In this document: positions 9,839 through 17,949 of the stretch, in pieces
Layout: each line of letters opens with the position of its first letter
Position numbering within the stretch: the first letter of the stretch is position 1
Source of the DNA: Photobacterium carnosum
Lineage (GTDB): Bacteria; Pseudomonadota; Gammaproteobacteria; Enterobacterales; Vibrionaceae
Reading direction: 5' to 3'
NCBI RefSeq assembly: GCF_002849605.1
Contig: NZ_NPIB01000003.1
Coordinates: 62,001-126,000, forward strand
DNA length: 64,000 nt
Program-made: the position numbers and the translations under genes
Notes under the pieces: model-generated
What the model was told of the DNA's origin: nothing
Database searches by the model: none
What the model saw: only the letters and a program-made list of their open reading frames with translations

Positions 9839-10776
9839 TTAAGTGTTTTCTATATATGCACTCCACCAGCTCATGATTTCTTTACGCTGCTCTAAGTAAT
9901 CAGAGCGGTTGTAACTTGCTCTTGCTTCATTTTGATCGGCATGTGATAAGCACGCTTCAATAAGCAAACTATCAAAACCTTGTTCATGAAGGGCGGTAGA
10001 TGCGACTGAGCGCAGTCCATGAGCGACTAATTTATCTTTTAACCCTAGACTACGTTTAATAGCGGCATTCGCTGTAAACAGGCTTACATGGCTTGTTGTA
10101 TCACGCTCACCAGGGAAGACATAATCGTACTGCTCACTCTGCGGACGTATCTGATCTAAAATCTCGATAGCCTGTGGCGTTAACGGTATACGATGCGCTT
10201 TTCGACGCTTCATATTTTCAGCTGGAATCGTCCATACTCGATTTTCTAAATCAATATCAGCCCAACGTGTTGTAGCAGCTTCTTTAGGTCTCGTCATTGT
10301 GTGCAATTGCCACAGAATGAGTAATTTGGTTTTCGTTTGAACTCTTGCGCAGGCGTTTAAGCGCTCTAAAAAGTCTGGCAGTTGTTCTGGCCGTATTGTT
10401 GGCATGTGTAATACGGTATTTTTGCGAAATACTTTAATGATCTTTGCGAGTGGGTTGGCATGTATTAAGCCGTGGTTAACCGCAAAATCCATTATCTGAT
10501 TAACACTCTGGCATATTCTTTTAACGGTTGAATATTTACCGTCTTTTTCTAATGGGCGTAAGGGCGTAATACCGCAATAGTACCAATAGCATTAATTGCC
10601 GTGATTGGCGTTTTGCCAAGGTGAGGGAAGATATATTTATCTAATGTTCGCCATTCACGGTAAGCGTGTTCTGGCGTGATGTTGTCTTTTTTGCGCTCAA
10701 ACCATAATTCAGCGATGGTTAGAAAGGTGTCTGCTTGCTGTTTACGAGCTTCTAGCTTTTTGGTTTGTTCAAATGT
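9839..10776 (-). pseudogene. P4-type tyrosine recombinase (integrase), broken
   Basis: The catalytic domain is read from 10492 to 9839 and contains the expected tyrosine-recombinase boxes: TRPKEAA (first Arg), HGLRS (His-x-x-Arg) and SHADQNEARASYNR (Tyr). The core-binding domain continues upstream in another frame (EHAYREWRTLDKYIFPHLGK, then VLRP), joined through a frameshift at 10554-10569. There GGGCGTAA is present twice in tandem; removing one copy restores VLRPLEKDGKYSTVKR in frame. The usual N-terminal DUF4102-type arm-binding domain is missing, because an in-frame stop at 10777-10779 and the ZorB-like gene follow. P4-type integrases are normally about 400 residues. The element can therefore no longer move using its own enzyme. 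Confidence 0.88.
10554..10569. repeat. 8-bp tandem duplication that frameshifts the integrase
   Basis: GGGCGTAA occurs twice back to back. Deleting one copy in thought joins the two halves of the integrase in one frame, so the duplication is the inactivating mutation. Confidence 0.85.
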
Positions 10777-10810
10777 CTAATGTTGTTAATAGTAAAGTTG
10801 CAGCCTAAGA

Positions 10811-11515
10811 ATGGAAAAGTTATTTGGTAAGACTAACTCAACGAGTGATAGCGGTGAGCATTGGATGTCTGTCTCAGATCTTATGGCAGGACTGATGATG
10901 GTGTTTTTATTTATATCTGTCGCTCTGATGCGTGATGCGGTAGTTGAGCGTGACAAAATTAAAGAGGTTGCAGAGACATATCAAAAAACGCAGCAAGCGA
11001 TTTATATCTCATTATTAGAGGAGTTTGCGAAGGATCTTGATAAGTGGGGTGCTGAAATTGATAGAAATACATTGAGTGTGAATTTTACAGCTCCAGATGT
11101 ACTTTTTGCTAATGGAGAAGCAAGATTAACTCGAAAATTTCAGACTATCCTTAATGATTTTTTTCCTCGTTACCTTCAGGTATTAGAGCAATATAAGCTT
11201 ATTATTCAAGAAATTAAAATTGAAGGGGATACCTCTAGTCGTTGGAGTCAGGATTCTAGTGATTATGAAGCATATTTTAATAATATGAGCTTGTCGCAAT
11301 CACGAACTCGCGCTGTTCTTGGGTATGTAATGCAATTAGAACAAGTACGTATGGAACATTACAGATGGGTAAAAAATAACGTGGCAGCTGTAGGGTATGC
11401 GTCATCCAAGGCTGTATCTAATGACGGTGTAGAAGATGAAGAACGTTCTCGTCGTGTATCGTTCCGAGTAATAACAAATGCTGAAGAGCAAATATTAAAG
11501 ATCTTGGGGTCATAA
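10811..11515 (+). CDS. MotB/ZorB-like inner-membrane protein with OmpA-type peptidoglycan-binding domain
   Basis: The N-terminus has one membrane segment (about residues 20-42) containing SDLMAGLMMVFLFISVA. The acidic residue at its start is where MotB and ZorB carry the ion-binding Asp. A periplasmic linker follows, then an OmpA-like domain (VLFANGEARLT near 97, IKIEGDTSS near 140, SLSQSRTRAV near 160, ERSRRVSFRV near 218). ZorB is the stator-like subunit of the anti-phage Zorya system and works with ZorA. Here no ZorA gene is present. The ATG is 2 bases after a TAA at 10806-10808 that would close a frame ending SNVVNSKVAA, possibly a truncated upstream gene. The HNH gene overlaps its stop by one base, implying coupled translation. 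MotB of a flagellar or other stator is less likely given the neighbours. Confidence 0.75.
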   Translation: MEKLFGKTNSTSDSGEHWMSVSDLMAGLMMVFLFISVALMRDAVVERDKIKEVAETYQKTQQAIYISLLEEFAKDLDKWGAEIDRNTLSVNFTAPDVLFANGEARLTRKFQTILNDFFPRYLQVLEQYKLIIQEIKIEGDTSSRWSQDSSDYEAYFNNMSLSQSRTRAVLGYVMQLEQVRMEHYRWVKNNVAAVGYASSKAVSNDGVEDEERSRRVSFRVITNAEEQILKILGS

Positions 11516-12600
11516 TGAAATTGCTGTTTAGCCTTCATTCTTTAATGCATGCTATTGAAATAATGGAGCCAGAGAAAAAAGGTAAATTTACTTTGGCGCT
11601 TCAGGAAAGTCATATTGATAAAATTTCTGCTGAGCTAGAGCAAGGAAAGGATGTTGAACTTAAAGATATTGAGATTGAATCGGGTTTATTAAGTTATCAA
11701 GGACGGCATGTCTCGTTATATATAAAAGCGAATGGATCTAATGCGAGATTCCATGTATCGGATTGTTCAACTTTGCAAAGTATGCGCTCTAGTGGTCGAT
11801 TTGAACGTTATGTTGTAACAAACAATATATCAGGCGAATTTATTATTGATACTAACTACGGTGAGACCAAAGCAAGATTAAAGGTTTGCCAGAATTGTTT
11901 GCGTAAGCTTAATTATAGAGGGTGTAATACGGCGACTCAAATTCATCCTATAGTGCAGAATTTCAATATGGCTGAGTTTTTCGCTACATATAGTTCTTTC
12001 TTTCCTCATATGCCATCTCGACTAGCAGAGACTGCAAAGAGTGGGTATAGCGATAATTGGTCTAAAATATCATCTCATTACAGAGTAGAAAAAAACTTTG
12101 AGTGTGAAGCGTGTAGCGTGAATATGCGGTCTCACCGAGCGTTGTTACACGTTCATCATGTCAGTGGTGTTAAATCGGATAACCGACCATTTAATTTAAA
12201 AGCACTATGCATTGATTGCCATAGTAAGCAGGCTAAGCATGAGCATATGGCTCTTAGCCATAGAGAGCGACAAATCGTTAATGATTTACGTAAGCAACAA
12301 GGGTTATTAAGTGTATTGGGTGAATGGAAAGAGCTATTTGATTATTCAGATCCTGGCGTTCATGGTGTATTACACGCTTGCCAACAAGCTTATTTAAAAC
12401 GTCCTGAGATTAATTACTTTGTAGAAGATGATTTTGGTGATTTCGCTGCGCGTCTTGAACTTGCATGGTCTAAGCATAATTTTGGTATTGCTATATCGGT
12501 AAATGATATTGAGGATGCAACCAAAAATGGGTGGCGTGTCGTCAGTGTTAATGAGTTCTTAGATAATTACAAATATCAAGCTCATAATTTAAGAGAATAA
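11515..12600 (+). CDS. HNH endonuclease coupled to the ZorB-like protein
   Basis: An HNH nuclease core is visible at about residues 195-245: FECEAC, then HVHHVSGVKSDN, then NLKALCIDCHSKQAKH. This gives the His-His/Asn/His set plus two Cys-x2-Cys zinc knuckles. The N-terminal 170 residues are unfamiliar and hold a further Cys pair (VCQNCLRK near 125). The start codon overlaps the stop of the ZorB-like gene (TAATG), so both are probably made in fixed ratio. In type II Zorya the effector ZorE is also an HNH protein, but I recall it as larger, so orthology is uncertain. A role as the DNA-degrading effector of a membrane-sensing defence pair is inferred from gene order. Confidence 0.75.
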   Translation: MKLLFSLHSLMHAIEIMEPEKKGKFTLALQESHIDKISAELEQGKDVELKDIEIESGLLSYQGRHVSLYIKANGSNARFHVSDCSTLQSMRSSGRFERYVVTNNISGEFIIDTNYGETKARLKVCQNCLRKLNYRGCNTATQIHPIVQNFNMAEFFATYSSFFPHMPSRLAETAKSGYSDNWSKISSHYRVEKNFECEACSVNMRSHRALLHVHHVSGVKSDNRPFNLKALCIDCHSKQAKHEHMALSHRERQIVNDLRKQQGLLSVLGEWKELFDYSDPGVHGVLHACQQAYLKRPEINYFVEDDFGDFAARLELAWSKHNFGIAISVNDIEDATKNGWRVVSVNEFLDNYKYQAHNLRE

Positions 12601-12663
12601 AAATAAGCCATTTTGAAACCTTTAAATTAGAGTAGACTTTATTGGGTCTTAATTAGCTGATTT

Positions 12664-14376
12664 ATGGCAAATCATATGAATCTCACCTCAACATTTTATA
12701 GTCAGCATGCCGAAGAATTAGCGCAACAATATAATGCACTTGATTTTGAGTCTGTACATCAATCTTGGCAAGATTATTGGCCTAAACAGGGTGATAATGT
12801 TTTAGATATTGGTGCTGGTTCTGGCCGTGATGCTAAATGGATGAGTCATCAAGGTTGTGATGTTATAGCTGTTGAGCCTAATGATGCTTTACGGCAACTA
12901 GGAAAGCATTATACAGATGCCAGCGTAACTTGGCTTAATGATTACTTACCTGAATTAAAAGCGACATTAAGCCTGGGTATGCGTTTTAACCTTATTCTCG
13001 TTAGTGCCGTCTGGATGCACCTTGCAATGAGCCAGCGCGAACGTGCGTTTCGTAAGCTTTCTAATTTATTAGCCCCAAATGGTAAATTAGTGATTAGTTT
13101 ACGGCATGGATCATTTACTGATGGACGTGAAGGTTATCCTGTTTCGGTAGAGGAACTAGAAAAGCTTGCTAAAGATCATGCATTACAAATCCAGTTAGTG
13201 TCAGATAGTCCCGATCATTTAAACCGTAATGATGTTTATTGGCAGACGGTGGTTTTAAGCTTACCTGATGATAGTTCTGGTAATCTTAATACTGTGCGTC
13301 GAATTATTGTTAATGATAGTAAATCAGCCACTTACAAACTGGCTTTATTGAGAACATTGCTTCGTATTGCCGACGTTCATCCTGGTGCTGTACTGGATCG
13401 TCAAAATGGTAAGATCGCGATTTCTATGGGATTAGTCGCTTTATATTGGATCCGCCAATTTAAACGGCTAATAGATGTTGATATTGAAGGCGCTGGTATT
13501 CAACAAAGTGTTAATACAACGAAAGGACTTGGTTTTGTAAAACCAGATGGTTGGAATCAATTAAAACACCTTTCTGCTGATGACTTTTCTATTGGCGCTA
13601 TGTTTGTTGCAGATGATGCGATTGCGTTGCAGAAGCTATTTTCTCATACCATAAGTACTATAAAAGTAGGGCCTGTTACCTTTACTTATCAAGGTGATAA
13701 AAACAACCATTTATTTGAGGTTGTACCACCAACGTTACGTAGAAATAAAGCTGAAGCAGTTATATTAGATAATGAATTTTTTACAAGTTATGGCCACTTT
13801 GTTTTAAGTGAGAAGCTTTGGGATTGTTTTCGAATATATCATTCTTGGATAGAACCGCTGGTGGTTAATCAGTGGATCAAAGAAATGCAGCGTTTTAAGT
13901 TAAACCGTGAACGACAAATATCCCTTCAAACTTACTATGACTGTTTAGTGTGGATTGATGCTTTACATAATACTCGTGATGTTCGTCAACGTGTTGATGA
14001 GTTAAAAAATGCAGGGCAAGAGATACATAGTGTTTGGAGTGGTTGCGCATTAAAGCATCAATATCATGTTGATCATTGTTTACCATTTGCTTATTGGCCT
14101 AATAATGATAAATGGAATTTATTGCCGACGACAGCCAAGGAAAACCTTTCCAAAAGCGATAAATTACCAACGGCTAAACGGTTATATGATTCGAAGCGAC
14201 GAATTATTGATTGGTGGCAGTTAGCTTGGGGCGCTAATCAGCAACGTTTCTTTACCGAAGCCTCGCTTTCTTTACCAAACTTACCTGCACAATGTAGTGA
14301 CTTTGAAGCCGTATTTGAGGCAATGGGTTTACAAGTTAAAGGCGTGAAAAGTCGCTTATTGGTTTCTGAGTGGTAG
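12664..14376 (+). CDS. Class I SAM methyltransferase fused to an HNH-like nuclease domain
   Basis: Residues 1-200 form a Rossmann methyltransferase: SAM motif I is VLDIGAGSGRD at 46-56, the post-I acidic residue lies in VIAVEPND, and LLAPNGKLVISLRHG follows. No DPPY/NPPY/PC motif of DNA methyltransferases is seen, so it looks like a small-molecule or protein type enzyme. The middle region (about 210-430) is unrecognised. The C-terminus holds an HNH-like core, YHVDHCLPFAYWPNND then WNLLPTTAKENLSKSDKLP (about 466-505), resembling nucleases of the DUF1524/HNH_4 kind. The gene starts 63 bases after the HNH gene and may share its transcript. ATG at 12676 is an alternative start. A restriction-like or nucleotide-targeting defence role is inferred from location. 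Confidence 0.72.
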   Translation: MANHMNLTSTFYSQHAEELAQQYNALDFESVHQSWQDYWPKQGDNVLDIGAGSGRDAKWMSHQGCDVIAVEPNDALRQLGKHYTDASVTWLNDYLPELKATLSLGMRFNLILVSAVWMHLAMSQRERAFRKLSNLLAPNGKLVISLRHGSFTDGREGYPVSVEELEKLAKDHALQIQLVSDSPDHLNRNDVYWQTVVLSLPDDSSGNLNTVRRIIVNDSKSATYKLALLRTLLRIADVHPGAVLDRQNGKIAISMGLVALYWIRQFKRLIDVDIEGAGIQQSVNTTKGLGFVKPDGWNQLKHLSADDFSIGAMFVADDAIALQKLFSHTISTIKVGPVTFTYQGDKNNHLFEVVPPTLRRNKAEAVILDNEFFTSYGHFVLSEKLWDCFRIYHSWIEPLVVNQWIKEMQRFKLNRERQISLQTYYDCLVWIDALHNTRDVRQRVDELKNAGQEIHSVWSGCALKHQYHVDHCLPFAYWPNNDKWNLLPTTAKENLSKSDKLPTAKRLYDSKRRIIDWWQLAWGANQQRFFTEASLSLPNLPAQCSDFEAVFEAMGLQVKGVKSRLLVSEW

Positions 14377-14619
14377 TGGTTGAATGAAATTTTCTGCTAT
14401 GAGCAGAATTAATAAGGGTGTAATTCCTAGGTATAAAATATAAATGTTTAATGGCTAATTTTTAAAACTGAGTAGGAAGTCAGCCTTTCTAATGTATGCT
14501 TTTTAGGTACAGCGGATTACAAGGTTAGTTCAATAGTTAGTAATACTAATCTAAAACATTAATAGTGATATATATATAGTTTATTGTGTGCTCAGTTTTA
14601 TTTGGCTATTTCATATTTG

Positions 14620-14680
14620 TATACTTCAAAATGTTGTAATATAGGATATTATTTAACAGTTATTGTTAAATCGTGGTAAT
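14620..14680 (+). repeat. Decayed right end of an IS1595-family element
   Basis: Over 61 bases this region aligns without gaps to 29383-29443, the right terminal region of the IS1595 element, with 10 mismatches counted by eye. The inner palindrome (TTTAACA, 5 bases, TGTTAAA) is kept. The terminal inverted-repeat tip is degraded and no transposase remains. Confidence 0.7.
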
Positions 14681-14774
14681 AATGTTGATTTATTAATTAT
14701 AAATGTGATTTACTTTACATAATGATAAAATATAGACTAATATGAATTGATCTGCATCACTATTTTACTCCTAG

Positions 14775-14804
14775 TTAGGTATTATTATAAGTATTAATAC
14801 CTAA
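14775..14804. promoter_or_regulatory. Inverted repeat upstream of the MarT-like gene, candidate operator
   Basis: TTAGGTATTA and TAATACCTAA are perfect inverted 10-mers separated by 10 bases, ending 19 bases before the regulator's ATG. It could be an autoregulatory binding site or an mRNA hairpin near the ribosome binding site. Confidence 0.45.
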
Positions 14805-14823
14805 TTGAGATCGTTAGACGTTG

Positions 14824-15642
14824 ATGAAATATATAATAAATAATTTCCTCTATTATGATGCTGTTGATGCAACGTTGAGTCTTCATGATAACGGTATTTC
14901 TGACACTCATCTTTCAATTACTGCTAATGCATTGTTATATTTTTTATTACAGCATGATAGCATCATTACTCGTGATGAAATAATGAAAAGAGTATGGGAT
15001 GATAATGGGTTAACATCATCAAATGGAAATCTTAATCAATATTTAAGTTTGTTAAGAAAATCATTTCGTAATTATCAAATAGAAAATATAATTATTACTA
15101 TTGCGCGTGGGCGATTAGAAATAAATAAAGATATATGTATTGAAATTATTGATAATAATAAATTACATCCGCTTTTTTTTAATCAAGAAAAACAGTTAGA
15201 TAAAAATATAAAAACTAAAAATAATGATTATAAACTAGATGTAGATCAGGTAGTAATAGATAAAGGCCAAAGACAAGAGCGTAATTGGATGATAGCTTGT
15301 GCCGTTTTATTTACGGCAGCATTAATATTATTGTGGACGGCAATTGTTTCTGAACACTCCATCAATGTTGTCAAATTAAATCAAGTATCAGCGGGTATTT
15401 GTGAATTATTTTCTAATGAAAATATGATTAACTCTGAAATGAGTAAAAGTTATCGAAATAGCTTTAACGTGGTACGTGAAAAACTGAATTTAGAATGTAA
15501 TGAAGATCGACGATTTGTTTTTTATTATAGTGATAAATTCAAGAATAAAGGTTTAGGGCGTACTTTTATGGCTCATTGTGCAAAGAATGAAAATAATCCT
15601 TATGCCTATTGCGATAATTATTTTTACTACTCTTGGAAATAA
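14824..15642 (+). CDS. MarT/ToxR-like membrane-anchored transcriptional regulator
   Basis: The N-terminal 100 residues form an OmpR-type winged helix (SITANALLYFLLQHDS, ITRDEIMKRVW, then LNQYLSLLRKSFR). A single membrane segment follows (WMIACAVLFTAALILLWTAI, about residues 158-178), then a periplasmic domain of about 90 residues with several Cys. That is the ToxR/CadC/MarT architecture: DNA binding inside, sensing outside, no phosphorylation. The next gene is FidL-like, 2 bases downstream, matching the marT-fidL pair known from Salmonella SPI-3. I chose ATG 14824; a TTG at 14821 directly precedes it. It lies upstream of and co-oriented with the cut microcompartment operon, so control of that operon is possible but unproven. 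Confidence 0.8.
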   Translation: MKYIINNFLYYDAVDATLSLHDNGISDTHLSITANALLYFLLQHDSIITRDEIMKRVWDDNGLTSSNGNLNQYLSLLRKSFRNYQIENIIITIARGRLEINKDICIEIIDNNKLHPLFFNQEKQLDKNIKTKNNDYKLDVDQVVIDKGQRQERNWMIACAVLFTAALILLWTAIVSEHSINVVKLNQVSAGICELFSNENMINSEMSKSYRNSFNVVREKLNLECNEDRRFVFYYSDKFKNKGLGRTFMAHCAKNENNPYAYCDNYFYYSWK

Positions 15643-15644
15643 GA

Positions 15645-16151
15645 ATGAAATCTAAAAAAAACGGTAAAATATTTTTCTTTTATATGTTGATTCTTTTTTT
15701 TCTTTGTACATTACCTTTTTTTTCTAAAGTTCTTTTAGAAAATAGGGGAGAAATGAAGTGTATTGCGCGTGCAATTATGCACTTTGAGGATCCTAATATA
15801 GAAACGGTAAATGCTAATATCCACTTCCATTTTGCATCTAAAGGACAAGGATCTATGGTTGTGGAAGGTTATTCTGACTCAAAAGCTGGATGGTTATATC
15901 TTCAGCGTTATGTGAAATTTGAATATGATAGTCAACAAATATCTAATTTAGAACGCATGTATAAGGTAAAAAAGTGGTCATCTAGTAAATCATCTATAGA
16001 TGAAGCACCGGATGTTATTTTTGATTATTTCATGCGTGAAATGTCCGATAGTAATCATGCGTTACAAATTCATGTTAAAAAATTAAATCATAGTACAGTA
16101 TTATTAAGCTCAATTAACTCTCCTTTATTCATCTGTTCGTTATCTGAATAG
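15645..16151 (+). CDS. FidL-like inner-membrane protein
   Basis: A short basic N-terminus precedes one membrane segment (IFFFYMLILFFLCTLPFF, about residues 8-25) and a periplasmic domain of about 140 residues. Family resemblance to FidL rests on size, topology and pairing with a MarT-like regulator two bases upstream. By analogy with ToxR-ToxS it may stabilise or tune the regulator's periplasmic domain. I chose ATG 15645 because it follows the upstream stop at normal coupling distance; a TTG at 15633 would overlap the regulator gene. Confidence 0.7.
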   Translation: MKSKKNGKIFFFYMLILFFLCTLPFFSKVLLENRGEMKCIARAIMHFEDPNIETVNANIHFHFASKGQGSMVVEGYSDSKAGWLYLQRYVKFEYDSQQISNLERMYKVKKWSSSKSSIDEAPDVIFDYFMREMSDSNHALQIHVKKLNHSTVLLSSINSPLFICSLSE

Positions 16152-16208
16152 AACCATCTTTATCTGTTATTTCTCTGCGCTGTAGTTTGCCACCAGCAGA
16201 TTATATTT

Positions 16209-16254
16209 AAGTTAACTAAGCGTGGAGATGACATCTCTTTTTTTAGCTTAACTT
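16209..16254 (+). terminator. Terminator after the marT-fidL-like pair
   Basis: The compact inner hairpin GAGATG-A-CATCTC (16225-16237) is followed by seven T residues. A second, outer pairing AAGTTAA/TTAACTT (16209-16215 with 16248-16254) encloses it. It separates the regulator pair from the cut operon. Confidence 0.7.
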
Positions 16255-17005
16255 CTTTTTTATTTCATTAAGTATATTGCTTTTATATTTTCAATCTAAA
16301 TTCCTGTACTTACAAAGATTAACTTTATTTGAAGTTAATCCACTATGCTTTTTCTATATAGCGTTCCAATATTCTTGGTCTACCTATTTTCTTATATTTT
16401 AGTGATTGTTCTTTCATTGTCTTTGTTATCTATCTACTCATATTTGCAGTAGATAATTCTGTTTCAGAGTATATTATTTGTTTCCTGCTTGTTATGTACC
16501 TCTTTACTTTCTCAATGCCTCAATGCTGGGATTACCCTTTAAACTATTATATCGAGTTGAGATGTGTTTACAGGCATCTCTGCTATTTGAAAATAGTATA
16601 TCTGTTTTTCATCAATGACTGCTTTTGTCCGCATCCTTATCTAAATAGCTATTGTCCTAGTTCACACTTATTACCTTTAATTTATTGATAAATAACAATT
16701 ACTTTAAAATTGTGATGATTCTATTAAGTAATAGGATGAATGTTGAATTTTCTATTCTCTAAATATTGTAAAAATATAAAAAGCAGATGAATTTCGTGAA
16801 TATAAGTATTAATCAGGACTAATTTTAGAGTAATCATCTAAATATGGATTTTTTTAGGAGTAATATGCCATTTTGTTTTTTTTACCGTTATGGTTGTTTC
16901 GTGGTTGCTAGTAACTTGTTTTACAACGTTCTTGAGTAAGTAAGTTGCCTCGTTCTGGTAGCTTTCTAATAACAACATTTAATATGAATAACGGAGGAAT
17001 CAAAC
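16255..17005. promoter_or_regulatory. Long leader/promoter region of the cut microcompartment operon
   Basis: About 750 bases without a convincing gene of normal size precede the first shell gene. The region is very AT-rich. It contains a possible leader ORF at 16865-16939 and ends with a strong ribosome binding site (ACGGAGGAA) for the first shell gene. A frame at 16494-16688 looks spurious. Confidence 0.45.
16865..16939 (+). CDS. Possible 24-residue leader peptide
   Basis: AGGAG stands four bases before an ATG that opens a 24-codon frame (MPFCFFYRYGCFVVASNLFY and four more residues). It is rich in aromatic and hydrophobic residues. It could be a leader peptide or chance. No attenuator-like terminator was found between it and the first shell gene. 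Confidence 0.25.
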   Translation: MPFCFFYRYGCFVVASNLFYNVLE

Positions 17006-17284
17006 ATGGGTGATGCATTAGGTTTGATTGAAACAAAAGGTCTTGTAGCGTGTATTGAAGCTGCTGATGCTATGTGTAAAGCAGCGAATGTTGAGCTAAT
17101 TGGTTATGAAAATGTTGGTTCAGGCTTAGTAACAGCAATGGTGAAAGGTGATGTTGGAGCAGTAAAAGCTGCCGTTGACTCTGGTGTTGAATCAGCGAAA
17201 CGCGTTGGTGAAGTCGTGACTTCTCTTGTAATTGCACGTCCTCATAATGATATAGACAAAATCATTATTAAACATAAGGCATAA
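17006..17284 (+). CDS. cmcA: BMC-H shell hexamer protein, first paralogue
   Basis: This is a single-domain BMC-H protein of 92 residues starting [13 protein letters not shown], with the pore-region and fold signatures [17 protein letters not shown] and IARPH. Hexamers of such proteins tile the facets of bacterial microcompartments. It is the first of three tandem shell genes; the next has a nearly identical protein. A strong GGAGG site precedes the ATG. The symbol follows the GRM2 (choline) locus naming and rests on gene order. Confidence 0.92.
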   Translation: MGDALGLIETKGLVACIEAADAMCKAANVELIGYENVGSGLVTAMVKGDVGAVKAAVDSGVESAKRVGEVVTSLVIARPHNDIDKIIIKHKA

Positions 17285-17304
17285 AGGTTAATAAGGAAGT
17301 CAAT

Positions 17305-17589
17305 ATGAAAGATGCATTAGGTCTTATTGAAACTAAAGGATTAGTGGCTTGTATTGAAGCTGCTGATGCTATGTGTAAAGCAGCAAATGTTGATTTAATT
17401 GGATATGAAAATGTAGGTTCAGGCTTAGTTACCGCAATGGTTCGTGGTGATGTGGGTGCAGTAAAAGCTGCCGTTGACTCTGGCGTTGAATCTGCACAAC
17501 GAGTTGGCGAAGTTGTTACATCATTAGTGATTGCACGTCCACATACTGATATTGAGAAAATTGTTTCTCAATATACGATGACTGAATAG
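17305..17589 (+). CDS. cmcB: BMC-H shell hexamer protein, second paralogue
   Basis: This 94-residue BMC-H protein is nearly identical to the first paralogue, with the main differences in the C-terminal ten residues ([13 protein letters not shown]). The gap to the preceding gene is 20 bases with an AAGGA-type ribosome binding site. High nucleotide similarity to its neighbours points to recent tandem duplication or gene conversion. The small changes around the C-terminus may tune hexamer edges or cargo contact; that is inference. Confidence 0.92.
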   Translation: MKDALGLIETKGLVACIEAADAMCKAANVDLIGYENVGSGLVTAMVRGDVGAVKAAVDSGVESAQRVGEVVTSLVIARPHTDIEKIVSQYTMTE

Positions 17590-17600
17590 AGGAATATTCG

Positions 17601-17879
17601 ATGAAAGATGCATTAGGTCTTATTGAAACAAAAGGACTTGTTCCTGCAATTGAAGCTGCTGATGCTATGTGTAAAGCAGCTAATATCGAACTGATTGGTT
17701 ATGAAAATGTAGGTTCTGGTTTAGTTACTGTCATGGTGAAAGGTGATGTAGGAGCAGTGAATGCTGCTGTGGAATCTGGTATTGAAGCGGCTCAGAAAAT
17801 TGGCGTCGTGATCTCTCATCGTATAATTGCTCGTCCACATAATGATATTGAAAAAATAGCCTCTCAGCATAAAGCATAA
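17601..17879 (+). CDS. cmcC: BMC-H shell hexamer protein, third paralogue
   Basis: This 92-residue BMC-H protein is the most diverged of the tandem trio. It has LVPAIEAAD in place of [25 protein letters not shown], and [12 protein letters not shown], where the others have [11 protein letters not shown]. It begins 11 bases after the previous stop with a GAGGAA ribosome binding site. Its stop codon lies inside a heptamer repeat (AAAGCAT), and a hairpin then separates it from the enzyme genes. Confidence 0.92.
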   Translation: MKDALGLIETKGLVPAIEAADAMCKAANIELIGYENVGSGLVTVMVKGDVGAVNAAVESGIEAAQKIGVVISHRIIARPHNDIEKIASQHKA

Positions 17880-17891
17880 AGCATAAAGCAT
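17871..17891. repeat. AAAGCAT heptamer, three copies
   Basis: Three perfect copies of AAAGCAT begin just before the stop codon of the third shell gene and run past it. Loss or gain of a copy would shift the stop position by changing the C-terminus only slightly. Confidence 0.7.
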
Positions 17892-17901
17892 AAACATGAT
17901 C

Positions 17902-17930
17902 TTGCTAGTGAGGCAATACCTCACTAGTAA
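17902..17930 (+). promoter_or_regulatory. Intercistronic hairpin between shell and enzyme genes
   Basis: CTAGTGAGG (17905-17913) and CCTCACTAG (17919-17927) form a perfect nine-pair stem with a five-base loop. No T tract follows, so it is more likely an mRNA processing or stabilising element than a terminator. It could give the shell genes a higher dose than the enzymes. Confidence 0.6.
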
Positions 17931-17949
17931 GAAATAAGGTGAAGGATTA

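Noticed and set aside
12664..13260. DNA adenine or cytosine methyltransferase
   Set aside because: No DPPY/NPPY or PC-type catalytic motif was found after the SAM motif.
16494..16688. 64-codon frame upstream of the cut operon
   Set aside because: No ribosome binding site, odd composition (many Cys, Tyr and Leu from AT-rich sequence) and no resemblance to any family.
17902..17930. Transcription terminator inside the cut operon
   Set aside because: No T tract follows the stem and the downstream genes clearly belong to the same pathway, so it was called an intercistronic element.
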